Source: Parascedosporium putredinis (Eukaryota; Ascomycota; Sordariomycetes; Microascales; Microascaceae). From it: a stretch of 64,000 nt of DNA. Shown in pieces: positions 44,211 to 56,970 of this stretch. Numbering within the stretch: position 1 is the stretch's first letter; each line of letters begins with the position of its first letter. The DNA is taken from positions 124,001 through 188,000 of the forward strand of contig CASHTG010000018.1 in assembly GCA_949357655.1 (NCBI GenBank). The letters run 5' to 3'. The notes beneath the pieces are model-generated. The model was given only the letters and a program-made list of their open reading frames with translations. It was not told where the DNA came from and searched no databases. The position numbers and the translations under genes are program-made.

Positions 44211-47200
44211 TATGGAATCGATCAAACGGCGAGAAGGAGAAAGGTGTCGTCGGAATGGGTCCTTTGGCGAGGGCGTCGAACAGAAAATTCAAGTGCCGTG
44301 TTAAAAACGAGGCCGGCTCAGTGCTGGTTGAAATAACTACCAAAAAATGTAACGTGGTCCTGACCGTTCGCAAAGTAAAAGGATCGAGGGATCGAAATCG
44401 AAGATGCGATGGAAAAGAGAGGAAATCAATGCCGGTCTACAGCTCGTTCAGCCACTGCGCTCGCGCGAATATTTGAAAAAAAAGATTTAAAAGAAATGAA
44501 GAAAGAAAAAGGAAAGAAACACCAAGATGGAGAAAATGATAAGTATGTCGCTAGAGAAGAGAAGAGAAGAAGGAAAAAAGGGAACCAAGACTTGTTCGAC
44601 GGGAAGGAGACGGGACGAGATATCAATGTCTGTGGTTCTCGTTGTGGTGGCCGTGTTCTGGAAACATCTGACCAACGAGGGCAGGGGCCCAGGGGCCAAG
44701 AGCGGACGAAACCTCTGAAAACTTGGCGAGATGCAACCTGCGTCGCCGCCGTATGCCATGCATGCGTGGACTGTCCACTCTTTTTTCCCTCCTCCTTCTC
44801 CCGGAAAAAGTCCCAGCCCACTTTCCCGGCCATGCCTCGTTCGGAAAAATGACCGACGGGAAAGTCAGGGAGAGAGGGAGAGGGTTAGCGTGCAGTGCTG
44901 CGTCCAGGCACAACATTGAATGGATCGGATTGATGCGTGCGCATATCAATGGTGTATTCTCAGCGCTTCCGCACCCTGTCTGTTCTGCGGCCCCACTGCG
45001 GATTGAGTCGAGGTCCAGACCAGACCAAGTTTCGGCTGGATGGGGATTTTACGTACACTTCTCATTGCGCCTCCTCTTCGCGATACCTCATAAGCAGCGC
45101 ATTACGATAGGAGAGACCTTGTCCCTCTCATTCGAGCAAGTAGCGGTTTCCAGACTGAGAATCCACTTTGCATTGCCTGACTCGAAACCCACGAAAAGTG
45201 AATAACGCGTCACTGGTCCCTGTCTCCCCATCCCCACTTTTTCCAGTCTCGGCGACCGATCGTCAGACGTCGACATTGGTGACTGGGTGTACGTCGCTCC
45301 TCGAACCGCGGGGAGTCCCAGGTTCACGTCCCAGGTTGATGTCCCTTGAGGATGTACATGATCACCCTGGCGATTTGGCAGATCTCGGCGTACGCGGCAA
45401 GTCTTGGGACGGGGGTAGAAGGGACGGCGAGGAAAAGAGGAGATCAAAGGAATCTTTCCTAATTGGGGAGGGGGAAATCAGTGACGCTGGGAGCTTGGAC
45501 AGTGGAAGTGGAGGTCGCGAAGAGTCTGGTTGCGATCGGGTTGGGTGGGGACAGGGAAGTCGCAACCGAATGAATGGATCGATCAACTCATGGCCCCCTT
45601 GTTTCGAGTCCCGACGCCATGCGATGCTGGCCACGACGATGCACGACCCACTTCGGCAGTGACGGCCATGGTCGGCGGCAAAAAGGTGGAATTGATGTTG
45701 GTTCATAGAGTAATTTTTTCCCTTGGTTTTGGGAATGGGAGAGACTGTGAGTCGTTTTTAAGAGTCGGGAAAAGGGACAATTGAATAGAAGCGAACTGGT
45801 GGGAAGGAGCTAGCAAGGCTATAAGCCCTCTTGCCCTCAACTCTGATCACCGTGCATCCGCTTTCAAGACACGGAGAAAAGAAGGAGAAAGAGCTACCAT
45901 TCTCATCCCGCTTCAAATGAACGTAGCAGAGGTAAAATCTCAATCGAGCAGGCACGAATCCAGCCTGGGTTGGTCCCCCATGCGACACTATCAGCTCAAC
46001 ACGATGCGACGGCTCAACGCATGACAGGCGCCACCTGTTCACGTCAACGACAACCACTGCACTTTCTCAAGCCTTGAGCCCTGCTTCCGATCATCGCTCG
46101 TCCGTCTTAGCTCACTTGGGAAGAAGACAAGACAAGACCGAAAAAAATGGCGCCACTTGTCTCTACTCGTCATCCTTCCCGCGAAGGCTTTCCCTCCTTC
46201 CCCACCTCTGGTCTTCTCCTATTGATAAATGCCATTTGTATGAAGCGGGCTCTACTCGATTTTGATCTTTGCTCGGTTTCAAGACATCAAGAGGGTGGAT
46301 CCCTTTGGAATCGATGGGCGAATCCGGGGAAGGAGCAGGACGACGGTGGGTTCTAGGTGGGGTGGGGCGGGCGCAATTCCTCGCCAAAAGCAGCAGTTTT
46401 TTTGTTTCATGACAGGGTTTGGGCCTGACAATGTGTGTCCGGTGCCAGTGCACGCGAACCGCCCGGCTAAACTGTCTCGTTTCCAACGACACACGGCGGA
46501 AGTCGAGACGAGACGGGCGGGAATTCCTGAGCAAAATAGCGGGCCCAACCCCCGTTTCCGTTTCCGTCTCACCGGCCGGTGTTGTGCGTCTACATGTAGT
46601 TCGCAATGCATCCACGGATGTCGCTTTCGTCATCGAGTTTGAGTGCATACCAATTCTAGTGAACGCACGGAAGACTCGTAATCGCCACATTTCTGAAGCC
46701 TCACGATAAATATTTCAATTATTTGATGGCGTAACACCCTCTTCCACGCATAGCCTCAGAGGGCTTCACGCAGAGAATGTATGCCTCGTCGCCAAAGGTG
46801 CCAACACAGAAGAACAAAAAATAGTGGCGTTAAAAATGGAGGGTATTAGTATTGACGTGTGGCGCTCTCGTGACAGAGCCTGGTGAAGCGAGAGGCCGCC
46901 GATTGTCGGAGCATGCATGGCAATTGACGTCCCTTTCTTCCAATGCTCTGTATAACTGGCCAATGTTGACAAGACCTTCGATTCGATTCCATCCACCGCC
47001 CCCAACCACACACTTGTGCACTACAGACTCATGAGCAGGCTCCATCACCAGGCTCTAACGTTGACATTTAAGGCGGGATCCCCTACCTGCCAAAACTTGC
47101 TCTTGTCTCCTCCTCTACACATCCTCGTTTCCTCTCTCCCTTTCGTACGTGTTGATTTGATACCTGAACTCGGACTTGCTGAGTGTTCATGACGAGCAAA

Positions 47201-49005
47201 TAAGGCGGCGTGTAAATCAAGACGCCCGGTGATCCCCTGACATCATCGCAAGGCTACGGCTTACTGGTACCTTTGAAGTCGCGCATACGCCACCATACGG
47301 TCCTATACACACGCGGCAGGAGCACAGTGATCAATATTCTACACTTCTGTGACCCATGAGACCCGTATGGCTGCGGCTATGGCCGCGGCCCGCATTTGCA
47401 GATCCCACCACACTTTCCGTTAATGGCGTTCCGCGTAAGGCTACGAGGGCCTCATTCAACCACGGTGAGAATCCACTTGCTCTAGTCTAATCTCTCCCTG
47501 TTTTCCTCAAGCCGTCTCATCGTTTTCTTCGCTATAACGCACTGCCACCAATTCCCTTGCAATCCCTGCCTACCAACAGCGCCCTACGCCTCCACAGCAG
47601 GGAGGACGGGGGAAAGACCAAACCATGTTGAATAACTCGGGCCTCGGAGATACACATCATCCCGTATGCAAAACTTGTGGGGTAGAGGAAGCGGCTAGGG
47701 CTCGGCGCCATTCCCGCAAATGCCATCGTCAAGCCTCAACGCAGACGCCTTCCCGCCCGAGAAACCGGCAGCACCTTTGCCCCACGTAAATCATAGAGAA
47801 CCTACTCATCGTTCTTCAGTTTCTCGTCTAGACCAAAGCTCCGCCACTCTTCAGGAGCCGCGAGACACAAACCAACAGCTAGGTGCGCGTCACGCCGCCG
47901 GTTCGTCCAAAAAGACGAAAAAGCCAGAGCACTTTGCCCCGGGGTGAATCAGATATGGGAAATGCCAACAGGCACCATCAGACGATATGAAGCGCATGGT
48001 GCAGCGTCCGCTCGTGAATACCTTCTGCGGGGCTGCAGATCCCATTATTGGGGGCGGGCGAATCAAGTAGACTCAGACTCATCCAAGATGCAAAAAGTCT
48101 AGCATGCCTTCATCCACGGAGATTCCCGAGCAGGATCAGGCGCGTATAGATCTATGCCTCGTGATGGCCCGTGTCTACCAGCAATAGAGTGCTGATCTCT
48201 CATCGCTTGGTTTAAGCTTCTATAGAAACTATTGTAGTAGCGGGTAGAACCGTAGTGGCGTAGCCTGACTCAATTTACACTTCCATAATCGGCCACCGGT
48301 CACACGGAAGGATATGTATATTATATGCGCGGTGGGGGCGGAGAGCTCGTGTGCTCGAATATAAAAAGAAAGAAAACTGAAAAAAAAGCCCCGAAACATC
48401 GCCCAAGGCGGATACCGAGACCCGTTTTGGGACCAGCACATCGTATCCTGGACAGAGATACAGAGCACGTCAGTACCGAACTCCAAGCCTGCCCACCCTA
48501 AAACAAAGCCACCGATGGCGGGCGGGCAGCCCATTTGCCTGCGCACATGCATGATCATTGACCATTCGTAGAGTCTGTACGACACAGTGCACAGCGATGC
48601 CAACGCAGAAATGGATCAACCGCAGGGTACTTTGATTCTACTTGATGCATTAGCAAAGAGGAAAAAAATAGGGCTAGCTCTAGGTCTGCCGTAGGCAGCA
48701 CTGGCAAGTTTCGCAAGAGGGAGCCAGGGAAGGCGAACCCGCGAGCCTTGTGATAAGGGATAGTTTAGCATGATGAAATGTTTCCACCCTCTAATCTTCT
48801 CGTAGCTGAAATTCGCCATTCGGAGGGAGTAGCCTGGGAACTTGTACAAAAACTCAACAACTGGACGTCCTCGAATCCCGAGGACCAGCCGCCGAACTGC
48901 TCTCCACACGCCCCCTGGTTATCCGCCGCCTTACTTTTTCTCTTGACCCCTACCCGGTAATACCCAAAAACGACACCGAAACGAGCTAGACTCCATTTCC
49001 TTTTT
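44211..49005. other. 4.8-kb gene-poor region
   Basis: The longest gap in the window. All ORFs are short (up to about 175 codons), overlap each other on both strands and carry no domain or splice continuity. Poly-purine stretches (44470-44600) and G-rich stretches are present. It may include long promoters for the genes at each end or an unrecognised ncRNA. Confidence 0.5.
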
Positions 49006-49047
49006 CGTTTCTTTTTCCTTCGTTTCTTTTTCCTTCGTTTCTTTTCC
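49006..49047 (+). repeat. 15-bp pyrimidine tandem repeat in the 5' leader
   Basis: The unit CGTTTCTTTTTCCTT starts at 49006 and 49021, with a partial third copy at 49036, ending 6 bp before the ATG at 49053. CT-rich leaders mark many fungal core promoters and can act as post-transcriptional signals. Confidence 0.8.
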
Positions 49048-49052
49048 CTACA

Positions 49053-50857
49053 ATGTCAGTGAAGGTCATCATCGGGGTGGCGGTAGCCGTCGGGATTATC
49101 ATCTGCTTCGCGGCCTGGTCCTGGGCTCGCTCGCACAACGGGAGGATCACAACCATAGCGGGAAGAGAGCGCAGAAGACGGGACAGGCGGAGGAATCGAC
49201 AGATTCAAAGGACGCCCACGACTAGTTCCGACAGGGAGTCGACGCGGCTCCCCAGGAATCCGGTACCTTATCCACCGGGGCCGAGTTCCGTGCCCTCGTA
49301 TCGGCCTCCAGCACGTCCGCAGCCCCAAGGTGTACCGCGGCGATGGCCCCCGGCGCCGAATATCCAAGGCGCGGGAAGTAGGGTAGGGCCAAACCCTCGC
49401 AACCCGAGTCCTGTGGACCCGCCGAGGCCGCCCCCGGCCCGGAGGGTGCCACGTCCCGCCGTACCACCGGACTTCCGCGAGCCGCAACCACCGCCCCCAT
49501 ATACACCAGGGACGAGGGCGGCTGCGCGCTCAGACGGTCCGGTTCCACCACCACCAATCGCGAGGGTGCCAGGTACGGCCCGGACCTCGAGGCCACTAAA
49601 TACGGACGTGCCAGCGAGCACCCGCGCATCGCACCTACCATCCCGAAATGAGCCAGTGAAAAGAGGGTCTGCAGGACCAGCAGGTCCGGGCCCGATACCG
49701 CCAACCCCAGCGGGTGCCACCGCGGCGAGGACCGGGAACAACGCCTCCAGGACTGTGCCCACCCGGCCCGCCCCACAGGCCCGGCGCGGGGCATCGCCCC
49801 CGGTCTCTAGCTCGAGCTCCGCATCCGAAACCTCGTCAGAGTCGTCGGAAGACGAAGAATCAACCACAGATTTTCAAACCGCATTCTCTCACGCGCCGCC
49901 GCAGGAGCGCCCGAACCCAAACAATAGAAACGGCTCTGCCAACCCTCCTCATGTAAGCCGCGATGCGCAGCCGGGTTATTCAAATAACAATCCGACCACC
50001 AATCCTACAAACCCGAATCCTACAAATGGCCATGCGCATGACCGGCACTTCCGCCCCGGCCCTCCTCCCACTACTCGGCCGCAGCCCGGAGACCCACCCC
50101 GACACCCACCCCGAAATCCACAGCGTCCCCAGGATCCACAGGTTTCATGGGCAACTTATGATACGCCTCAAGGGTGGGACCAGCAGCGCTTCACGCGGGG
50201 TCAGTCGTCCATGCACCCGGATCTCGAACATGGCCTAGGCCCGCCCGAAGGATACGGAGGCGAATCCTGGAGAAACGAACAGGGTCATGCGTCACGTTTC
50301 CAGGAGCCCTATTACGGGCAAAATGGCAAAATTCCGCCCCCAAACCAAACCATCCACAAGGTCAACGCCGGCCAGCGTCACCCGGGCCGCCTGATTTCGG
50401 AGATGATGTCCGCCCGAATCGCGAACCCCACCGTCATAGTACCGAGAGAGCCCCTGAGAACAATTCTTACTACGGAAACGCGCGCAGTGGACAATATAGT
50501 AATGGTGGGCCTAGTGGGTATCGTGACGATGGGGATGGCGAATATCGCCGTCGTGAGAGTGATGGCAATTATGGAAACAGCGGTGCACATCATCCTGACG
50601 GTGATGGGTGGAGGGATTCTCGAGAATTCCAACAGACTCGCCAACAGCAGCCAAACAAAGAGGCAAGAGAGTCAAAGCCAGGCAAAGAAGATAGAAGCGC
50701 GTCGCGATCAAAGAAGTCGACGCCGAAAGCGACTAGGGAACGGGGAGAAGGAGGACAGGGTAATAATATGCGGCGCAGGGTGTATGAGGGACAAAATTTG
50801 GGTCTTGGTTCTTTTGTTTTTTGTTTAAGCAGGCACAGCGTGTACATTAAAACTTGA
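49053..50857 (+). CDS. proline-rich protein with N-terminal membrane anchor
   Basis: A single N-terminal TM (VIIGVAVAVGIIICFAAW) is followed by a basic segment (RERRRRDRRRNRQ) and roughly 500 residues of disordered Pro/Arg/Asn/Ser-rich sequence with many PPPP and RPAP-like runs, an acidic serine patch (SSSSSASETSSESSEDEE) and a Gly/Tyr/Asn/Asp-rich part. At C5 50337-50341 one more C switches to the frame giving KPNHPQGQRR, then NSYYGNARSGQYSNG and the polar end at 50857; the unshifted frame becomes unnaturally hydrophobic (VMVGLVGIVTMGM). I do not recognise a family. Topology (short outside, long cytosolic tail) suggests a membrane-tethered scaffold, by inference only. Confidence 0.6.
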
Positions 50858-51451
50858 AATTGTCCAGGCCACCAATTTGATGCATAGATAGAGGCATCCC
50901 GGAGTTAGGAAAACAGAGGGAAAGAGTAGCATTGACGCTACCTAGAACGGATTATTATGAATTGATGAAGCATTTATTAATCGGACGACGAAAATAATTA
51001 ATGGACGAGAAAAAAATCAAGGTAGGAAGTACGTGAAGGAAAAATGAAAACCCAAAAAAGAATTGATGTGCCATTGAAGGCGCATTGGGAATTGAGCCCA
51101 ATGCGGGGGTCGAACCCGCAGCCTTGAGATTAAGAGTCTCACGCTCTACCGATTGAGCTAACCGGGCAGCTATTGATTGTTGAAAACCACTTGACTTATC
51201 ATGACATATAACACTAACCTCCCCATCGCCGCACCTTTGTCAGCCACCAACAAGCTGCACGAATCTCATGACCGAAGAGCTCCCGCACTCCCGCACTTCC
51301 GGTGCTGCCTGTACATTTGGCTATTAACACTTGCACTGATTGTATTTTTATTTTTTCTTTCTCCCCCGAATCGCATCAATCACAAGGAAATGACCCTAGT
51401 CAATATACCCTTGCTGCAACCTTTTGTGATTTTTTTCATTCCAAATTCCCA
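50858..51451. other. intergenic region holding the tRNA-Lys
   Basis: Apart from the tRNA there is an AT-rich stretch (50940-51065) and the leader of the F-box gene. No other gene is seen. Confidence 0.5.
51095..51167 (-). tRNA. tRNA-Lys (CTT)
   Basis: 73 nt on the minus strand: acceptor GCCCGGT pairs with ATTGGGC (two G-U), D arm GCTC/GAGC, anticodon stem TGAGA/TCTCA around loop CTCTTAA (anticodon CTT at 51134-51132), T arm GCGGG-TTCGACC-CCCGC. It has no intron. The A box TAGCTCAATCGG and B box GGTTCGACC are intact. Confidence 0.96.
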
Positions 51452-52709
51452 ATGTCCCTCGCTCAACTCGCACCCGAAGTCCTCGTCGACATCATCGCCC
51501 ACCTCGGCCCCGACTTCTTCCACCGGGACATCCGGAGACTAACCCTCTACAAGCGCTGGTATCAAACCGCCTGGCAAGTCTTTGTCCGCGACGTCCGGCT
51601 CTCCTCCGGCTCCCTCGGCAAGCTCCTCCGTCCCGGGGTCCACCCCCACCCCTCCGCCGCCGCCGTCCTCGACGGCCTCGCCCTCTACACGCGCGAGGTG
51701 TCCATCGACCTCTGCGGCTTTCAGGACTGGGAGGCGGCGCGGCACCCCGCCTACGATGTGCTCCACGCCCACAACAAGGCGGACGGCCGGGCGCCCGACC
51801 ACGCCGCGCACAAATTGTCCAGCTATAAGACGGAGCGCATCGACGAGTGGACCGCGCAGCTCAACGAGTCCATCGGCGCGCTAGCCGCCGCCATGCGCGG
51901 CTGGCGGAGGCTCCACTCGGTCAAAATTACGGGAAATTTGGAACTCAGCCCCGTTCGGCCCCGGACCATCCGGTCCTACCTCACCACCGGTCCGCTCACC
52001 CGGCTGTTTTCCCTCGCGCAGCTCACCTCCCTGACCTCGACCTCGCCGGCACCGAGATCGTGGACAGGGAGGAGTTTCCTGTCGGCGCGCACCTCTGCTG
52101 CGCCGTCAGCGCTTTACTTCCCACCCTCCACCGCTTGCGCTGCCGCATGCGCCATGCCTGCGAGCGCCTCCTCGAGCTCGCTCCGGATGCCGACGCCCCC
52201 ATCTCAAGGAGGTCATCGTCAATCTCAGCCTCGGCAAGTTTCAGCGCTACGGCTTCGACGTCGTCAACGCGGAGCGCTGCCACCACGCGCCGCCTACCGA
52301 GCTAGCTGCCGAGCGGGCGATGGAGATTCAGGCCGCCAACCTAGCCGAGAGGCTGACGCTGCCACGCATGGTGCGGGTCATCTACCGGAGCAACGTCTAC
52401 AGCAATACCGTGGCCATCGACGTTTTAACAGGCGCGAGGTCTATCCTTCCCAAGTTCCTGCCCTGGGATGCGGAAGATGATTCCGTCACCGACTTATTCC
52501 ACGCAGGGAGACGTCGGATACAGCAGCGCCTGATTGATGAGTTTGAGACGGGCCAGGACTTTTTGATCATTCGTATGACGACTTCTTTCTTTGAAGATAG
52601 CGATAAATGCGTGAGGAGAACTTCCCATCCTCACTACCACTACCACCCCTTCACCTCTACCCCAGGCTCCTCCCGGCCCTTGACAACGCACGATGACGGG
52701 CCTTTGTGA
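51452..52709 (+). CDS. F-box-like protein
   Basis: ATG at 51452 followed by LAQLAPEVLVDIIAHLGP and LTLYKRWYQTAWQVFVRDV, an F-box-like helical motif that usually docks Skp1 in SCF ubiquitin ligases. The rest is a poorly conserved leucine-rich region (LYTREVSIDLCGFQDWEA, LEKEVIVNLSLGKF-like), common for fungal F-box proteins. Frame junctions are C3 52029-52031 (SLAQLTS to PDLDLAGTE) and C5 52196-52200 (ADAP to HLKEVIVNL). The stop is at 52707-52709, but the last 50 residues (HPHYHYHPFTSTPGS) look like read-through of an unrecognised intron or UTR, so the true end may be nearer 52610. Confidence 0.7.
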
Positions 52710-53265
52710 ACTGGGTTCTACGCCCACTAGGGTCTCGCTCTATTACAGACACGCAAACCTTGCCGTTGGAAGGGCCGGTGCTTGGATTTCAGCTCAAACC
52801 GCCCCCAACTCAAGTCCTTCCGTCTATAAGTGCGAAAATCTGTTCAGCCGACCCACCTCTGTCGCCTAAATAGTCCAACATGTGCAGGTTCGCGCGTAGA
52901 AACGAAGAATATCCAGCAATGCTACGTCCCCAAGGACTTCGTTGCCGATTCTCTACCTTTCATACCTCCTTCGGCTGTGCCCTCATCCACTAGGACTAAG
53001 ATACCCGCAGCTATCACCCTGGCTATGAGTGCTGCCATCGTCGCTTTCACACCACACAGAATATCATGTCCGAAATCCACCTTATAGTTCGCAAAGTGCG
53101 CATGAGGAATCAACCCAGACGAAAAAACCTCCCAAAAAAAAAAGAACGGTAAAATTTTGCTACATCTAATCTCTAAATATCCGCCCTCCAATCATTTTCA
53201 GATCTCGGCTCCCCAACCAAACCTAAAAAGAAAAAAAGAAAAATGTGTTCATACATGGTATCTAA
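52710..53265. other. convergent 3' intergenic
   Basis: 556 bp between the 3' ends of the F-box-like gene (+) and homoaconitase (-). No gene is seen. Confidence 0.5.
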
Positions 53266-55838
53266 TCACTCCGTCTTGGCGATCTCGTGCTTGATCCAGT
53301 TCTCCAAACCACCCTTGGCGATAATCTCCTGCAAGTTCTCGGCAAACTCGCCCACCTTCTCCTCCCACACCTCGCCACCCTCGCCTTCTTGCACCCTCAC
53401 CACGCTCTTGGACACGTCCCACGTCAGCGTCCAGCCCGTTCGCCGGGTGGTGATCTTCTCGGGGAAGGTGGCGCGCAGGCGCTCGACGAGGCGAGGCACC
53501 TCGAGACCGAGAAGCGCGTTGTTGATGCTGTTGCGGGAGAAAATGTTGCCCAAGCTTCCCGCTACAACGAGGGGATCTTCTTGGCGAGGATGGCCGTCGC
53601 GGCCTGCTCTCGCGAGGATCCGCAGCCAAAGTTGAAACCGGAGACGAGGATGTCGTTGGGCTTGGCAATCGTCCTGAATTCGGGGTCGTAGTTGGACATG
53701 CACACTTCGGCCATGCCCTCGACGGTAATGTCGTCTTGGTATGTGTATTTACCGGGGTAGATATTATCGGTATCAAGGTTGTCGGCATCGCAGAACACAA
53801 TCTCGCCCGTAATCTTCTCGGGAAGCCGGGGAGAATCTTGGTAGTGCTGGTGGCAGCATCATCAGACACAGAGGACTCGACGCGGTCAATGAGCGACTCG
53901 AGCTGCTCGAGAGCGCTGGTAAGCTCGCTTTCTGCGGTCGCTGGCGCGCCAGTGCCATATCCGTACTCTACGCCATTGTAGTCCTCAGGGACTTGATAGG
54001 TGCCGGGACCCGAGATCACACCGTTAAGCGCGCTAGCAGCCACGACCTCGGGGCTAGCAAGATACGCCAGAGCATCTCGAGAGCCCATTCGTCCCTTGAA
54101 GTTACGGTTAGACGCCGAAATTCCGACCTCGCCGTCCTCCAAGAGACCGGTACCCAACCCGATACAAGGTCCGCAAGAAGCCGGCAGGGGATGCTGCCAG
54201 CCTCCAAAAGGGTCTGCCAGGCACCCTCATCCTCGGCAGTCTCCTGCTCGCGGGCCGACGCGGCGGCAATGTACATCTTGACACCATCGGCGACCTTGGG
54301 GACCGTGCCGCCGTTGGCCTTGGCGGCGTCTTGGAAAACCTTGGCGGCGGCAGCCAAGTCAGACGCACGGGAGTTTGTGCAGGACACGATATACGCCCTG
54401 TTGACCTTGATGTTCTGGGAGGCGAGGTCGCTGAGAGGAGTGGAAATCTTGACCGAGTTGGGACCGGAGACGTAGGGCGAGAGGGTAGAAAGGTTAAGAT
54501 AGAGTTGCTTGGCGTAGTGCGCTCCAGGGTCCGCACGAGGGGGTTGGCGTAGAGCTCGTCAATCTTCTCGTGTGTGATTCGCTCCTTGGTGGTACGTTCG
54601 GGGAACATGGCCGCCTCGGTGGCCTTGTACCGCAACCAGCGTTCGAGTGTGCGATCGATAGGGAACTATTTGTTGGGTTCAAACACGCAAAGTTAGCTTC
54701 CAAGTTCCCGTTTCCTAGGTCGTGATTGATCGGGGAGAACAAACCATAGCGGAGAGGGCGGACCATTCGGTCGACATGTTGCTGATGGTGAGCCTGTTAT
54801 CGACCGAGATGCTAGCCATAGTCTCCTCAGATCCGGCAAACTCTACGGCGTGGTTGAGCACGTCGCTGTTGAACAGACCGCACAGCGCAACAATGACATC
54901 CTTGCCGGTAACACCCGCGGGTAGAGTCCCCGTGAGGGTAACCTGCGCAACAGGAGGCACCTGGAACCAGCTCTTTCCCGTTGACCAAATCGAGGCCGCG
55001 TCAGTTCGTACGAGCGCGGTACCCAAAGAGCTAATACCGCCGTACATGTTGCTGTGGCTGTCGGAGGCCACGCACAGTTTTCCCGGCCATACATACAACT
55101 CTTCGACCTAGAATTGCAGTGCGTCAGCGAAAGGTACGTGCTAGATCGAATCCTTCCACCTCCTCATCATGCTTACCATAACCTGGTGACCAATTCCATG
55201 TCCGGCAGGGTAGAAAACAATGCCGTGCGTCTTGGCAAACTCCTTGATCTGCTCGTACTTCTTCAAATTGGCCTCGCTCTTATTCTGGACGTCATGATCA
55301 AGAGCAAAACCATCTGGCCGGGATCGTTGACGCGCGTAGCTCCAATCGACATGAACTTCTTGGCAATAGGCCAAGTATTGTCGTGGGACATGCATCGGTA
55401 GGGCTTGATTTGTACGTAGTCGCCGCTTCGCACGACCTTGTCCTCGGCAGCCCAATCGCATGGCTCTGGACAATCTTCTCGGTCAAGGTCTGGGGCGTCT
55501 TCTTCTTGTCGCCGAGGACATCGGCAAAGGAGAAGGCGGGCGCCTGCTCCGCGGAAGGCGTGGCTCGGTCGGCGGTCGTCGTGCTTAGGGAACGTCGGTA
55601 AAGATAGGGAGAGGCGGATGTGCGGGGAGGTGTTGAGTCAAGAGGCGTCGGCTGGAGACAAGACCGCTCGCCCTGCCGAGCGATCGAGCCCAGGGGCGGC
55701 GACGACCTAACAAGGAGACGACGTCAGCAAATAAAAACAAATATGCAATAATATTTATGACATAAACCCGGCTATACACTACTCCCTAAGAAGCCGGGCA
55801 ATTAAGGGGAACACTGCACTCACTGCTCTATGCAACAT
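53266..55838 (-). CDS. LYS4: homoaconitase, mitochondrial
   Basis: Converts homocitrate to homoisocitrate via homo-cis-aconitate in the fungal alpha-aminoadipate lysine pathway; 4Fe-4S enzyme of the mitochondrial matrix. A tiny first exon (55838-55824, MLHRA) precedes a 117-bp intron; further introns are 55108-55176 and 54666-54744. The N-terminus is a basic leader (YRRSLSTTTA). Landmarks: CMSHDNTWPIAKKF, YPAGHGIGHQVM, LCVASDSHSNMYGGISSLGT, iron-sulfur region SCTNSRASDLAAAAK, NRNFKGRMGSRDALAYLASP and the swivel domain FNFGCGSSREQAATAI. It ends WIKHEIAKTE. LCVASDSHSNMYGG with SCTNSRASDL separates homoaconitase from mitochondrial aconitase. Several frame junctions (near 55450, 55300, 54530, 54170, 53825, 53570) follow the homopolymer pattern seen elsewhere. 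Confidence 0.93.
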
Positions 55839-56970
55839 GGCGTGCGAAGAATTTTGGAGCGCGGGGCTCTTCAATGGATGCGAGGTCGGTGATAAGAAAG
55901 ACAGGATGCCGAACCAAGTCACTTCCCTTTTTTTTTTTTCCTATTGCCAGCCAGCGCTGACTCAATTCCCTTGTCTCAGTGGCTGTTGTTGCCCGTCACG
56001 TGTGCAGACCCCAGAATCGGAACTTGGAAGCCGAAACCGAAGCCGTGGACGAGCAGGGGAATACACCAATGAGAGAAGGGGCTTTAGCAACACGTTTGAA
56101 TTTGCAAGGGACTAAGATTAACCGGGCTTGAGCCAGAGTGATGGCTGTGAAATTGTGTGAAAGCACGACATCGCTGGTGCTCGGTGCTTAGTCACCTCAA
56201 TTGGTCTGTGGTGCTCCACTGCCGTCCCGCTCCACCCAAGAAACAACGACAGGCTTGATCCCGGAGTTGACTTACACGACAACTTCACCCATTTGAACCC
56301 AGTCTAAATGACGGGTCATAGACGGCCTTCCATCTTCAAATCCATTCACATAAGAGGCTTTAATATAGTATAGAAGGAAATACTCGACTAAGTCTTACAA
56401 GATGAAAAATAAGCTAATACTCACTTTGAGGGTAGCTCAGCACCCTTCGAGCTACCTCAACCTCAAAACTCTAAAGACTACAAAATATCAAACGATATGC
56501 CCTCGCGTCCCTTTTTTGGGGATGAGGGTCGCAAACCAAATCGACTTGGGGGACTCAACCCCCAGGTCGAGATCCAGTTCCAACATGTTCTCTGTGATCG
56601 ATGCCTCCTTCCTCAACATGGCCCACGAGGCCCGGAAATTTTCTCACTAGAAGCCAAAAGATGTGAATCTCCTCGTGATTTCCTCAACACTAGTGGTTGA
56701 AAAATGTCCTCCTTTGATCTCTGTAGATATCTCCTTCCCTAATATAAACCAAGAGCCTAACACCAGTCAACCACAAAAACATCTCTTCGCACCCCTTACT
56801 AGAATGCAATCCTCTCCCATCCCTCCCAACATCTCTTCACACGATTCAACCATCTCTAAACCCTCAACCCCAACACGAACATCAACATCAACATACAATA
56901 ATCCACTTTACCAGCCTCAAATCCCCGTTATCCCCATTTTAAAAGAAAATAAATAGCAAAAGAAAACGAC
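55839..56970. other. divergent intergenic region
   Basis: 1.1 kb between homoaconitase (-) and the second F-box-like gene (+). The part next to 56971 is A/C-rich (CAACATCAACATCAACATACAA at 56878-56899) like a fungal leader. No ORF is convincing. Confidence 0.5.

Noticed and set aside
53266..55838. Mitochondrial aconitase (TCA cycle)
   Set aside because: LCVASDSHSNMYGGISSLGT and SCTNSRASDL are homoaconitase-type, and the overall length and order fit the lysine-pathway enzyme better.
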